64,000 bases of DNA from positions 187,941 through 251,940 of the forward strand of contig NZ_LGUE01000008.1 of assembly GCF_001274775.1 (NCBI RefSeq). The letters are read 5' to 3'. This document shows, piece by piece, positions 15,477 through 24,122 of this stretch. A program made the position numbers and the translations under genes. Each line of letters starts with the position of its first letter. The stretch's first letter is position 1. Source of the stretch: Rossellomorea marisflavi. GTDB lineage: Bacteria; Bacillota; Bacilli; Bacillales; Bacillaceae_B. Below the pieces are notes generated by a model that saw nothing but the letters and a program-made list of their open reading frames with translations, was not told the origin of the DNA and did not search any database.

Positions 15477-17054
15477 ATGAACGGATTGAAAAAGATCGCC
15501 TGCATCCTGCTTCCCCTTGTCCTTCTGGCATTCACGGCGCCCACTGCGTGCCTTCATGCCGCTGCCCCCAAAAAGAATGTCATCTTCATGATCATGGATG
15601 GCACGAATTCAAATGCCGTCACCCTTTCACGATGGTATAAGGGGTCACCTCTCCACCTGGATGGCATCCTCACGGGCGGGGTGAGGACCTACTCCGCCGA
15701 ATCGGCCATCACGGACTCTGCCGCAGCCGGGACGGCCATGGCGACAGGGGTGAAGACAAAAGCCGATTACATCGGCATGGACCCCGAAGGCCGCCCACTC
15801 ATCACGGTACTCGAAGCCGCTAAGCTGAACGGATATGCAACAGGGATCGTCGCCACCTCCCCCGTTCAACATGCCACACCCGCCGCCTTTACTTCCCATG
15901 CCATCACACGGGAGGAGTTCAGCTCCATCGGCGAACAGCAGGTATATCAGGATATCGATGTTGTCCTTGGAGGAGGTTCCTCCTGGCTTGCACCGAAGAA
16001 AAAGAATCATCCCCAGGATGACGGTATGCTGAAGACCGACGAAGTCACCCGCAAGGATGGAGAGGATTTGAAAAAACCCCTTCGCGGCGCCGGATATGCC
16101 TATGTAGACACGAGGAAGGAACTGCTCTTGGAGCCGTCTGCCGGAAAGCTATGGGGAGCGTTTGCTTCAGAGGACCTTTCCTATGATCTGGACCGGAGCG
16201 AGCTGAAGCCGGATGAGCCTACCCTGAGGGAGATGACCCGGACAGCCATCTCCCATCTGTCCAAGGAAAAGAAAGGCTTCTTCCTCATGATTGAAGGAAG
16301 CAAGGTCGATTGGGCCGCTCATCAACATGATCCCGTGGGCATGATCAGTGAAATCCTGAGCTTCGACCGTGCCGTCGGCGAGGCCTTGTCATTTGCCAAA
16401 AAAGACGGGAACACGATGGTCGTCGCCGTGACCGACCACGGCAACAGCGGGCTTACAATCGGAAACACTGATCTAGATGGATCGTATAAGCATCAGTCCG
16501 TGAGTCGCTTCATCGACCCTCTAAAGAAAGCGAGGCTCACGGTCGAAGGCGCTGCCTCCCTTCTTGAAGGAAAAGACGCCAAGGATGCCCTCGATGCATA
16601 CGGCCTGGACTCTCAATCATGCCGCTGGAGCCCTTCCAAGAAGGAATTGAAAGCACAGATGACCTCCTCCCTCTCACAAAAAGCCGGACTCGGATTCACC
16701 ACCCATGGACATACAGGGGAAGATGTCTTCCTTTATGCATTCGGTCCCGGTAAGCCTTCGGGACTACATGAGAACACCGATCTCCCCGGGATCATGGCTG
16801 ACTTCCTCGGCTTTTCCCTGGGCACCTATCGCTCCTGGTATGCAGATGGAAGAGACTCCCTTGAAAAACAGGGATACGAGGTCACGTTGAAAACAGGGAC
16901 AGCCAACCCCGAAATGGTGGCCAAGAAAGGGAAAACGATCCTCCGATTCCCTGAAAACAAGAACTACTATATGTCGAATAATGACAAAATCCCATTGAAA
17001 AGCGTCACGGTTTTCAACGGGAAGACCTTCTATATTCACTTGGATTCCATGTAG
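15477..17054 (+). CDS. Secreted alkaline phosphatase
   Basis: Exported phosphomonoesterase that frees phosphate from organic esters. The 525-residue protein has a Sec signal peptide (MNGLKKIACILLPLVLLAFTAPTACLHA), the metal-binding VIFMIMDGTN, the nucleophile motif ESAITDSAAAGTAMATG with the active serine near residue 81, MIEGSKVDWAAHQHDP, VVAVTDHGN and the last metal histidine region GFTTHGHTGEDV. AAAGGAG lies 11 bases before the ATG. It stands alone between a repeat and ywqB. No Pho box was evident upstream, so phosphate control is unproven. Confidence 0.93.
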   Translation: MNGLKKIACILLPLVLLAFTAPTACLHAAAPKKNVIFMIMDGTNSNAVTLSRWYKGSPLHLDGILTGGVRTYSAESAITDSAAAGTAMATGVKTKADYIGMDPEGRPLITVLEAAKLNGYATGIVATSPVQHATPAAFTSHAITREEFSSIGEQQVYQDIDVVLGGGSSWLAPKKKNHPQDDGMLKTDEVTRKDGEDLKKPLRGAGYAYVDTRKELLLEPSAGKLWGAFASEDLSYDLDRSELKPDEPTLREMTRTAISHLSKEKKGFFLMIEGSKVDWAAHQHDPVGMISEILSFDRAVGEALSFAKKDGNTMVVAVTDHGNSGLTIGNTDLDGSYKHQSVSRFIDPLKKARLTVEGAASLLEGKDAKDALDAYGLDSQSCRWSPSKKELKAQMTSSLSQKAGLGFTTHGHTGEDVFLYAFGPGKPSGLHENTDLPGIMADFLGFSLGTYRSWYADGRDSLEKQGYEVTLKTGTANPEMVAKKGKTILRFPENKNYYMSNNDKIPLKSVTVFNGKTFYIHLDSM

Positions 17055-17156
17055 GGTACTTCGACAAAAAATACAGCGGCCCCTCTTCCCTCCTCTTCGC
17101 TCCCGATTTGCGTTATAATAAAAGAATGCGATTTTATAGATTGGAGAGGTTAGCTG

Positions 17157-18782
17157 ATGTCGATTCGTATTGAGGAACTGAAGGAACAACTTTATCACGT
17201 GAGCGAATCCCTCGAGGAAGTCCTTGACCCTAAACGTGAAGCGGACCGTAATATCGTTTCCAAAGGGCTCATGCTCTTCAGGCAGAATTCGGTCTCACAG
17301 GTGAAGGTGCGCGATGAAGAAGTGACGGCCCAGGTCCAGGATGTGACGCCTGTTTCCGTGGAGCTGAACTTCACCTTCCCCCTCATCTCTTCCTGTTCTT
17401 GCCCTCAGGACGTGTTCTGCCGCCATCAGCTGGCCGTATTTTTGTTCTTATTGAATAAGACGGGCAGCGTCAGCGAGTGGGTCGGCAACTGGCGGAGCGG
17501 TAAACCCGATACAACCGCCGGACTCGAAGACCTGATGAAGAAGCACGGGGGCTTGAAGAAAGCAAGCGACCTTCTCAAAGAACGGAAAACACGGGGGAGT
17601 ACCCCTGAAGAATGGTGGGACTACTTCCATACCCTCCTGAAGCCGGATGACTTTGAGCTTCTGCAGAGACAGCCTTATATCATGGATGTGCTCGTACAGA
17701 ATATCATGAAGCGTTTCATGAAAGAGTCCCCCTTCGAACGGGAATGGAAGCCGCTCTACAAGCTGTATGCCACGCTCTATCTGACGATCCATCTCGACCG
17801 CTTCCTTCAGGAAAAAGGCGTGAAGGCCGGTACGGAGCAATACAGCATGTATGATTATCTCCTTGGTGAAATGGAGGATGCATTGGAGAAGATGTCTGTG
17901 CATGCCATGCCGTTCAGCTTCGACCCATTCATTGCGTTCCTGAAGGAAAAAACCGTCTGGCTCAGTGACTCAACCAAAAACAGCACCTTGATCAAGGCCG
18001 AAGTGTATCGTTTCCTCTGGTACTTCCTCTTCAAACAGAAGGCTTGGAGGCAGGAGGAAATCAAACGGATCTCTGAGTCGGGTGAAGACCTTGAAACGTT
18101 CGGTCATCTTGCCCTCCTGCACCACTATCTGATGCTTGAAGAATTCGACAAAGCCGATGGAGTGGCAAAGGGACTAGGAAGTGAACTGGTTTCGTTCTCT
18201 GAATTCTGGCTGCGAAAGTTCTTCACCGGCAGACGGTACGAAGCGGGACTTTTCCTTGTCAGGCACCTCCTTGAGCGCCTGCCGGAACATGTCGGATACC
18301 TCGATCAGTTCGAAGCGTCCCGTTTCGTCCGCTGGTTCATCCGCATCATGCCCATGGACTGGCTCACGGAAAAAGATCCGCTACTCGTCAAGGAACTTCT
18401 CCTTGCCATGCTTCCATATAGCTTCTTCCATTACAATGAATATCTCATCAATGTGAAGGAGTACAAGGAATGGGTGGAGCTGCAGCGTTATATGAACTAT
18501 AGCATTCCTGAAATGGAAGGGATGGGGCTGAAGGATCTCACGAAGGAACAGCCTGAGCTCGCCCTCCCCCTTTATTTCAGCGGGGTCATGAACTCGATCG
18601 AGCAGAAGAACCGTGATAGCTACAGGCAAGCGGTCCGCTACATGAAAAAGATCCGGACCATCTACCGGAAGCTGAAGCAGACGGATAAATGGGACCAATT
18701 CCTGTCCTATATCCTAGAGCGATATAAACGCCTCCGGGCTTTCCAAGAAGAATGCAGAAAGGGTAAGTTAATCGATGCTTAA
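17157..18782 (+). CDS. ywqB: SWIM zinc-finger protein, YwqB-like
   Basis: Protein of 541 residues paired with an SNF2 helicase. The SWIM motif CxCx(n)CxH is visible as SCSCPQDVFCRHQLAVFL near 79-96; the remainder is helical with no recognisable catalytic site (EEWWDYFHTLLKPDDFELLQRQP...). SWIM domains bind nucleic acid or protein and often accompany SWI2/SNF2 ATPases. Its stop overlaps the next start by eight bases, so the two are co-translated. This order matches B. subtilis ywqB-ywqA. Confidence 0.88.
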   Translation: MSIRIEELKEQLYHVSESLEEVLDPKREADRNIVSKGLMLFRQNSVSQVKVRDEEVTAQVQDVTPVSVELNFTFPLISSCSCPQDVFCRHQLAVFLFLLNKTGSVSEWVGNWRSGKPDTTAGLEDLMKKHGGLKKASDLLKERKTRGSTPEEWWDYFHTLLKPDDFELLQRQPYIMDVLVQNIMKRFMKESPFEREWKPLYKLYATLYLTIHLDRFLQEKGVKAGTEQYSMYDYLLGEMEDALEKMSVHAMPFSFDPFIAFLKEKTVWLSDSTKNSTLIKAEVYRFLWYFLFKQKAWRQEEIKRISESGEDLETFGHLALLHHYLMLEEFDKADGVAKGLGSELVSFSEFWLRKFFTGRRYEAGLFLVRHLLERLPEHVGYLDQFEASRFVRWFIRIMPMDWLTEKDPLLVKELLLAMLPYSFFHYNEYLINVKEYKEWVELQRYMNYSIPEMEGMGLKDLTKEQPELALPLYFSGVMNSIEQKNRDSYRQAVRYMKKIRTIYRKLKQTDKWDQFLSYILERYKRLRAFQEECRKGKLIDA

Positions 18783-21594
18783 ATTGTCTTCCGTCAAGAT
18801 CAATGTCGAACCATCTGAATATGGCGACCGCTTTGTACTGACCGCACAGAATGAAAACGGGGAATGGATCCACCCGGCCGAATGGAAGGGCCAGCTTTTC
18901 CTCTGGCATGAAGAGAGCTACTATGGCACCCTCATCGAGGAAGATGGGATGAGTGTATCTGCAGGGCACTGGGATTTCCTCACCTTATTGGCAGGTGAGC
19001 GATTCAGCTCCCTTGTAAGCTGGGACTGGAATGAATCTGGGCAAGCCTATCTTTCCGTCGCACCCGTCCTCCTCGGAGCAATTGAAGCGGGAAAATGGCT
19101 TCCACGCTTCGATGAATGGCAGGAGCAGGGGCTCCAGTTCCACGTTCCCGATGAAGTCTGGGATAATTTCAACAGCGAATTCTGGGACGAAACCCTTCCA
19201 GATGGCAGGAACGTGAAGAAACTGACGGATTCGTGGTTCCAAACCTCCCTACAGGACGCCATGAACGCCGGAGGGTCGGGTGCCATGAAGCGGATCCGGA
19301 AGCTGAAGGAAAGCACCCTGACGCCCGAAGAGCTTGCCGCCTATTTCGACGAGCAACGCTGGAGCGAGTGGGTCAGCGGCGAAGAACAGGACCTCCCCTT
19401 CACCATCGGCCTCCGCATCACAGAGCCTCTGGATGAAGAAGACACTTGGGAGCTCGAAACGATCCTCCGTGACAAAAAGCGGACCAGCCGCGTGATTTCC
19501 CTGTTGGAGGATACGGTACCCGCCACTTGGAAGCCTCATCTGAAGGAAGTCAGCGCCGAACAGGAGCGCTGGGGGAATATGCTCCCAATCATGAAGGATG
19601 AAGACGGGAAGCTCCGCACGAGCCTCGGTGAACACGATGCCTGGGACTTCCTATCGATCCTCAGTGAGAAGCTAATCGATCTGAATATCGAGATCCTCCT
19701 TCCGTCCTGGTGGGAAGCGATGAAGGATGCACAGGTTCTCGTGAAAGCAAAATTGAAGAATACCGATACGACCTATCGTCCGTCCTTCGTGGGACTGAAT
19801 GCCATGCTCGACTTCGACTGGCGTCTGTCCATGAACGGGGTCAATCTGTCTGAAGAGGATTTCAACCAGCTCGTCGAAGACCAGCGCCGCCTCGTCAAGA
19901 TCCGTGGACAGTGGATGAAGCTTGATCCCGCCATGATCCGGCGCATCCAGCAGATGATGACCAAGGCGAAGGAAGAAGGAATCTCGATCCAGGATATGCT
20001 CGAGCAGGAGCTTGTCCCTGATGATGGCGAAGGCGGCATGACCGAAGAAGGGGAAGATGAAGACGGGACAAAATATGCCCGCATCCAGCTAGAACTGAAC
20101 CGTTCCATGAAGAAGATGATCCATCAGCTGACGAACGTATCCACCATCCCGATCACACCTACGCCCGATGACTTCATCGGTGAGCTCCGGCCTTACCAGG
20201 AGCTCGGGATGAGCTGGATGCTCTTCCTGAGGAAATTCGGGTTCGGTGCCTGTCTTGCCGATGATATGGGACTCGGGAAGACCGTACAGCTCATCACCTA
20301 CCTCCTTCATGTGAAGGAGCATGAAAAGGCAGATTCACCTGCACTGATCATCGCGCCTACATCGGTCCTTGGGAACTGGCAGCGCGAACTGGAGAAATTC
20401 GCCCCATCCTTGAATGTACGGCTCCATTACGGGCAGGTCCGGGCAAAAGGCGAAGAGTTTCAAAAGGCCATTGAAGGAGTCGATGTGCTCCTTACCTCGT
20501 ACGGCCTGTCCCATCTGGATTTCGAGGAGCTATCAGAGGTGACCTGGAGCTCCATCTCACTGGATGAAGCCCAGAACATCAAAAACTCCAACACGAAACA
20601 GTCCCGTGCCATCCGGAAGCTTAAAGGGAATCATCATATCGCCCTGACCGGCACGCCGATGGAGAACCGCCTGTCGGAGCTGTGGGCGATCTTCGACTTC
20701 CTCAATCAGGGGTATCTTGGTGGATTCACCTATTACCAGAAGCACTATATTGCCCCGATTGAAAAGGATGAAGACGAAGAAAGGGTCAAAGCCCTGCAAG
20801 CCAAGATCAAACCGTTCCTCCTCAGACGGACGAAGAAGGATCCAGAGGTCGAGCTCAATCTCCCTGAAAAGCTCGAGCAGAAGGAATACTGCGCCCTCAC
20901 GGCTGAACAGGCGGCCCTATATGAGCAGCTCGTCAAGGATACCCTGGCCAAAGTGGAAACCCTGAGCGGCTTCGAGCGCAAAGGGTTGATCCTGCAGATG
21001 CTCAATCAGCTCAAGCAGTTGTGCAACCACCCTGCCCTCTATCTGAAAGAGCCGGATCCCAAGTCGATCCTGAGCCGTTCGGAGAAGATGCAGAAGTTGA
21101 GGAGCATTGTGGAAACGGCACTCGATTCAGGAGAAGCATGCCTTATCTTCACCCAGTATATCTCCATGGGGGAAATGATCCAGGACATGATGAAAGAAGA
21201 ATTTAATGTCGACGCGCCTTTCCTTAACGGCAGCATGGCGAAAGCCAAACGGGACGAACTCGTCGACCGCTTCCAGAACGGGGAATTCCCCGTCTTCCTT
21301 CTGTCCTTGAAAGCAGGAGGCACCGGGTTGAACCTGACCGCCGCCAACCATGTGGTCCACTATGACCGCTGGTGGAACCCGGCAGTCGAGAATCAGGCGA
21401 CAGACAGGGCTTACCGGATCGGGCAAAAACGATTCGTACACGTCCACAAGCTTGTTGCTTCCGGAACCCTCGAAGAAAAGATCGATGCCATGCTTACGAA
21501 AAAGCAAGCGCTCAACGATGAAATCATCCGTAGCGACCAGTGGGTCACGGAGCTCTCCGATCAGGATCTCCAGTCCCTGCTCGTATTGGAATAA
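18775..21594 (+). CDS. ywqA: SNF2-family DNA-dependent ATPase/helicase, YwqA-like
   Basis: Predicted DNA translocase in repair or chromosome maintenance. In 939 residues, an N-terminal bacterial SNF2 accessory region (1-470) precedes the ATPase: motif I DDMGLGKTVQLITYLL near 495, motif II DEAQNIKNSNTK near 595, motif III LTGTPMENRLSELW, and the C-terminal lobe with LSLKAGGTGLNLTAANHVVHYDRWWNPAVE and QATDRAYRIGQ near 860. All helicase motifs are intact. The Walker B form is DEAQ, usual in bacterial RapA/SNF2 proteins. It overlaps ywqB and ends in a terminator. Confidence 0.94.
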   Translation: MLKLSSVKINVEPSEYGDRFVLTAQNENGEWIHPAEWKGQLFLWHEESYYGTLIEEDGMSVSAGHWDFLTLLAGERFSSLVSWDWNESGQAYLSVAPVLLGAIEAGKWLPRFDEWQEQGLQFHVPDEVWDNFNSEFWDETLPDGRNVKKLTDSWFQTSLQDAMNAGGSGAMKRIRKLKESTLTPEELAAYFDEQRWSEWVSGEEQDLPFTIGLRITEPLDEEDTWELETILRDKKRTSRVISLLEDTVPATWKPHLKEVSAEQERWGNMLPIMKDEDGKLRTSLGEHDAWDFLSILSEKLIDLNIEILLPSWWEAMKDAQVLVKAKLKNTDTTYRPSFVGLNAMLDFDWRLSMNGVNLSEEDFNQLVEDQRRLVKIRGQWMKLDPAMIRRIQQMMTKAKEEGISIQDMLEQELVPDDGEGGMTEEGEDEDGTKYARIQLELNRSMKKMIHQLTNVSTIPITPTPDDFIGELRPYQELGMSWMLFLRKFGFGACLADDMGLGKTVQLITYLLHVKEHEKADSPALIIAPTSVLGNWQRELEKFAPSLNVRLHYGQVRAKGEEFQKAIEGVDVLLTSYGLSHLDFEELSEVTWSSISLDEAQNIKNSNTKQSRAIRKLKGNHHIALTGTPMENRLSELWAIFDFLNQGYLGGFTYYQKHYIAPIEKDEDEERVKALQAKIKPFLLRRTKKDPEVELNLPEKLEQKEYCALTAEQAALYEQLVKDTLAKVETLSGFERKGLILQMLNQLKQLCNHPALYLKEPDPKSILSRSEKMQKLRSIVETALDSGEACLIFTQYISMGEMIQDMMKEEFNVDAPFLNGSMAKAKRDELVDRFQNGEFPVFLLSLKAGGTGLNLTAANHVVHYDRWWNPAVENQATDRAYRIGQKRFVHVHKLVASGTLEEKIDAMLTKKQALNDEIIRSDQWVTELSDQDLQSLLVLE

Positions 21595-21597
21595 CAT

Positions 21598-21630
21598 CAG
21601 GCCATCCGGAAACACCGGATGGCCTGTTTT
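21598..21630 (+). terminator. Terminator of ywqB-ywqA
   Basis: CAGGCCATCCGG / CCGGATGGCCTG, a perfect 12-bp stem with a five-base loop and TTTT. Confidence 0.92.
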
Positions 21631-21782
21631 GCGCATAAAAAATCCGGCCTTCGTGGAAGACCGGTCCATAGTAGGGGAAATCGAGGGGTTCATTGATTCT
21701 ATATAAGAAGCTTTACAGAGGTTGGTGTTGCGAGGTTCAAGCGTAAAGGTTGGTGATAAGTAAAAGGATGTATTGGGGATTC

Positions 21783-21947
21783 TTAGGATGAGGGGATCAA
21801 GGAAGGGCCTGCGTATTCATAGCCCTGTTCAAGGGCGGTGATCCGCTGGGATAGATAAAAGTTCTCTACATTGGTGCGGGCCACTTTCTTGATGAGGTCT
21901 TCGTTCAATTGCTCCAAGCGATCGATTCGTGTTTCCAACTCTTTCAT
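21783..21947 (-). CDS. Small coiled-coil protein, 54 residues
   Basis: MKELETRIDRLEQLNEDLIKK is a heptad-like helix; the rest reads VARTNVENFYLSQRITALEQ and a short tail. GAGGAGAAGAAGG precedes the ATG. It lies 18 bases downstream of ssbB on the same strand and is probably co-transcribed with it. Family not recognised; the charged helix suggests a dimeric protein. Confidence 0.7.
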   Translation of the reverse strand: MKELETRIDRLEQLNEDLIKKVARTNVENFYLSQRITALEQGYEYAGPSLIPSS

Positions 21948-21965
21948 ACCTTCTTCTCCTCTTCA

Positions 21966-22328
21966 TCAAAATGGGATCTCGATCGCTTCCTTCCTCGTTT
22001 CTTCGGGAGGCTTGCTGTCGAGGAAACGGACGTTCTCGGCTACCACTTCCGTCACATACGTGCGCTTTCCCGTTTCATTTTCATAGGATCTCGTCTGGAT
22101 CCTTCCAGTCACTCCGATGACGGACCCCTTCCGGCAGTATTTCTCCGTATTATCCGCTGCCCTGTTCCACAGCGTGCAGAGGACAAAATCCGTATCGATC
22201 TGCCCCTGCTGATTCTTGAATTGCCGGTTCACGGCCACGGTCACATTGAGGACCGATTTTCCTTCAAGGGTTTTTCTGGACTCGGGGTCCTTCGTCAGCC
22301 TGCCAACAAGCGTCACTTGATTGATCAC
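21966..22328 (-). CDS. ssbB: Single-stranded DNA-binding protein SsbB
   Basis: OB-fold protein that coats single-stranded DNA, in bacilli mainly during competence and transformation. MINQVTLVGRLTKDPE and VAVNRQFKNQQGQIDTDFVLCTLW are diagnostic. At 120 residues it lacks the long acidic tail (ending in DDDLPF) of the essential SsbA, so it is the SsbB type. The start is GTG with AAAGGAG eight bases upstream. Position next to ywpF matches B. subtilis ywpH (ssbB). No clear ComK box was seen. Confidence 0.92.
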   Translation of the reverse strand: MINQVTLVGRLTKDPESRKTLEGKSVLNVTVAVNRQFKNQQGQIDTDFVLCTLWNRAADNTEKYCRKGSVIGVTGRIQTRSYENETGKRTYVTEVVAENVRFLDSKPPEETRKEAIEIPF

Positions 22329-22360
22329 GTTTTTAACTCCTTTCTTCTGAAATTGTTATC

Positions 22361-22389
22361 ATCATAGCCCCTCCCTGCACACTTGTAAA
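22361..22389 (-). promoter_or_regulatory. Promoter of ssbB
   Basis: -35 TTTACA (22389-22384) and -10 TATGAT (22366-22361) with 17 bp between, each 5 of 6 to sigma-A consensus, 33 bases before the GTG start. Confidence 0.65.
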
Positions 22390-22588
22390 ATCGTCAATTT
22401 ATCAAATTCATAGGGGCATTAAAGAGAATAACAGGAGTTTCTCCTAGGGAAACTTCCTTTTTCCCGGTGAAATCCACCTTGAAAATGCAAAATTCACCTC
22501 TATCGTGATTTTTCTCGTTGGCGAATTGAACTAGGGGTGCGCCCCTTCATATGATATAATTTTTAAAAACCCTTAAGGAGGTTCGGTG

Positions 22589-23029
22589 ATGAAAACATTC
22601 AAGGTGGTTTCACTGCAGGTAGTTCAAAACGACGAACTCGTGGATTTTGATATCGTGGATGGACTGATCATCAATAAAGAAGATGGCAAGAAAACATGGC
22701 TCGTAGAAACCCTCCTGACCAATGATCATATTGAATTCTTCCAAGAGGCCCAACAAAAAAGCGAAGACCTTGAGATCCAGGTGGTGATCTCCCATAAAGG
22801 AAATGATCCTGCCGCTTTCATGACGTCGATCCGATGCATCAAAGAGCTCGGTGCGAACATCAGCATCATGTTTGAAGGAAAGTTGAAAAAGCAGAAGAAT
22901 GAATACGCCGAACTCCTGTTGGACGACTTGATTCAAAAAGGGATGTCCGGGGAAGAACTCTTGCAGGCATTCAGGGATAAAATGGTGGAAAAACCGCGGA
23001 TTCCTGCCAGCTCAAAGGCCGGTACATGA
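22589..23029 (+). CDS. ywpF: YwpF-family protein
   Basis: Cytoplasmic protein of 146 residues matching B. subtilis YwpF in its opening MKTFKVVSLQ, in GLIINKEDGKKTWLVE, in VVISHKGNDPAAF and in the C-terminal ELLLDDLIQKG...LLQAFRDKM. Biochemical function is unknown. The ATG at 22589 has AAGGAGG seven bases upstream and is preferred over the GTG just before it. It precedes sinR on the same strand with a separate promoter between, and keeps the B. subtilis ssbB-ywpF adjacency. Confidence 0.88.
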   Translation: MKTFKVVSLQVVQNDELVDFDIVDGLIINKEDGKKTWLVETLLTNDHIEFFQEAQQKSEDLEIQVVISHKGNDPAAFMTSIRCIKELGANISIMFEGKLKKQKNEYAELLLDDLIQKGMSGEELLQAFRDKMVEKPRIPASSKAGT

Positions 23030-23126
23030 TAAACATACACAATTATGTAAAAACAAATAGAGCCTTTCTCTGTATTTTGCTATACTAATAACAACGAGAA
23101 CGAAAATCCTCAGGCAGGTGAGCTCA

Positions 23127-23447
23127 TTGATCGGAGAACGAGTAAAGAAATACCGTACGGAAAAAAAGATGTCCATGACGGAGCTGGCTGACCGGGCAGG
23201 CGTCGCCAAGTCCTATCTAAGCTCCATTGAGCGAAACCTTCAACAGAATCCGTCCGTTCAATTCCTTGAAAAAGTATCGGCAGCACTAGGAATTTCCATG
23301 GATGCCCTTCTCCATGATGCTCCGGAAGAAACACCACTGGACTATGAATGGATGAAAATCACCGAAGAAGCCATGGATTCCGGTATCACCAAAGATCAAT
23401 TTCGGGAATTCATCGAATTCAATAAATGGAAGCTTGGACAAAAATAA
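23127..23447 (+). CDS. sinR: SinR, biofilm master repressor
   Basis: DNA-binding repressor of biofilm matrix genes, antagonised by SinI. The 106-residue protein has an N-terminal HTH (MTELADRAGVAKSYLSSIERNLQQNPSVQFLEKVSAALG; KSYLSSIERN is the recognition helix region) and the C-terminal oligomerisation helices (MDSGITKDQFREFIEFNKWKL) that bind SinI. The start is taken as TTG at 23127 because AGGTGAG is well spaced and it gives MIGERVKKYR, equivalent to the TTG-started B. subtilis MIGQRIKQYR. A GTG at 23118 overlaps the ribosome site. sinI lies convergently downstream instead of upstream in an operon. Confidence 0.93.
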   Translation: MIGERVKKYRTEKKMSMTELADRAGVAKSYLSSIERNLQQNPSVQFLEKVSAALGISMDALLHDAPEETPLDYEWMKITEEAMDSGITKDQFREFIEFNKWKLGQK

Positions 23448-23480
23448 AGTCTTGAGAATCATCTATTCTCAAGACTTTTT
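23446..23480. terminator. Bidirectional terminator between sinR and sinI
   Basis: AAAGTCTTGAGAAT / ATTCTCAAGACTTT, a perfect 14-bp stem with a five-base loop and T runs in both directions. It serves the two convergent genes. Confidence 0.93.
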
Positions 23481-23496
23481 CCATCGGAAGGACTCT

Positions 23497-23649
23497 TCAG
23501 AGGACTGATCCGATGCTCTCATACTTTTTATGCGAACGCTCTGTTTGTGGTTCTTCAAGAAATTCCTTGACCTCCCTCAGCGTTATCCCGGCTGTTTTTG
23601 CCTCTTTCATCAACTCTACCCATTCTTGATCCAATTCACGATTGCCCAT
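23497..23649 (-). CDS. sinI: SinI-like anti-repressor
   Basis: Small antagonist that binds SinR and removes it from DNA. The 50-residue protein MGNRELDQEWVELMKEAK, then TAGITLREVKEFLEEP, reproduces the SinI signature LDQEWVELMxEAK and the amphipathic helix that pairs with SinR; the tail is variable. GGGAGGAG lies before the ATG. The leader carries a c-di-GMP-I riboswitch (23683-23794), which is not part of the B. subtilis sinI leader as I know it. It ends at the terminator shared with sinR. Confidence 0.92.
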   Translation of the reverse strand: MGNRELDQEWVELMKEAKTAGITLREVKEFLEEPQTERSHKKYESIGSVL

Positions 23650-23682
23650 TTAATCTCCTCCCAAAATACATGACTGTATTTC

Positions 23683-23794
23683 AGGCAATCCAGCCATCCT
23701 AGTGTTCGATACGCTCCTGCTGACGGGAATCATTGCGCATATGTCCAACCTTAGACCTGTGACTTTGCGTCCCTGCCTTTCAGCAGGTTTGCCT
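23683..23794 (-). ncRNA. c-di-GMP-I (GEMM) riboswitch in the sinI leader
   Basis: Read on the minus strand: P1 AGGCAA with TTGCCT; a GNRA-capped stem CCTGCT-GAAA-GGCAGG; the conserved GACGCAAAGTCACAGGTC, then CTAAGG, a long third stem (ATATGCGC with GCGTAT), CTAGG and ATGGCTGGATTGCC. All hallmark elements of the aptamer are present in order, including the tetraloop and its CTAAG/TAGG receptor. Between it and the sinI ribosome site lies a small hairpin AAATACA-GTCA-TGTATTT that could be the expression platform. On or off behaviour cannot be decided from sequence. Confidence 0.85.
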
Positions 23795-23826
23795 TTATCT
23801 GATTACCTGACTGTGGATTTAATTCC

Positions 23827-23832
23827 ATTATA
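23827..23832 (-). promoter_or_regulatory. Candidate -10 element of the sinI riboswitch transcript
   Basis: TATAAT on the minus strand about 33 bases before the riboswitch P1. No convincing -35 hexamer was found 16-18 bp upstream, so a regulated or alternative promoter is possible, as is read-through from the LPXTG gene. Confidence 0.4.
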
Positions 23833-23915
23833 ATCCTCATCTGCGGAAGAAGATGTTGGATTTTGTCGGCTCAGTAAAAATTCTTTACCCTAAATTCCAT
23901 CATAATAACCAATTA

Positions 23916-24122
23916 TTACACACTATTCAGAAAATTCTTGATTCTATTGTTTTTCCTTGTCGAATCAGCGGTCTGAGAAATCTCCCTGAAACTTACAGGA
24001 GGTTTGACCGGAAGTGCCGTCAGGTCATATCCGCACGCTGGACAGATCCACTCCCCGCTCTCGGCACTGCTGAAAGATGGACGCATACATCGGCTGCAAT
24101 CTTTTTTGAACATTCCCTTCAC
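23916..24122 (-). CDS. Small zinc-ribbon protein, 68 residues
   Basis: MKGMFKKDCSRCMRPSF, then GEWICPACGYDL: the CxxC (residues 9-12) and CPAC (27-30) pairs form a four-cysteine zinc ribbon. The rest is basic and probably disordered. Its start overlaps the stop of the LPXTG gene (ATGA), so it is translationally coupled to the surface protein. Role unknown; a DNA- or protein-binding adaptor is possible. Confidence 0.75.
   Translation of the reverse strand: MKGMFKKDCSRCMRPSFSSAESGEWICPACGYDLTALPVKPPVSFREISQTADSTRKNNRIKNFLNSV

Noticed and set aside
22329-22450. ComK box upstream of ssbB
   Set aside because: AAAATCGTCAATTT is close to AAAA-N5-TTTT but imperfect, and no second box at a standard distance was found.
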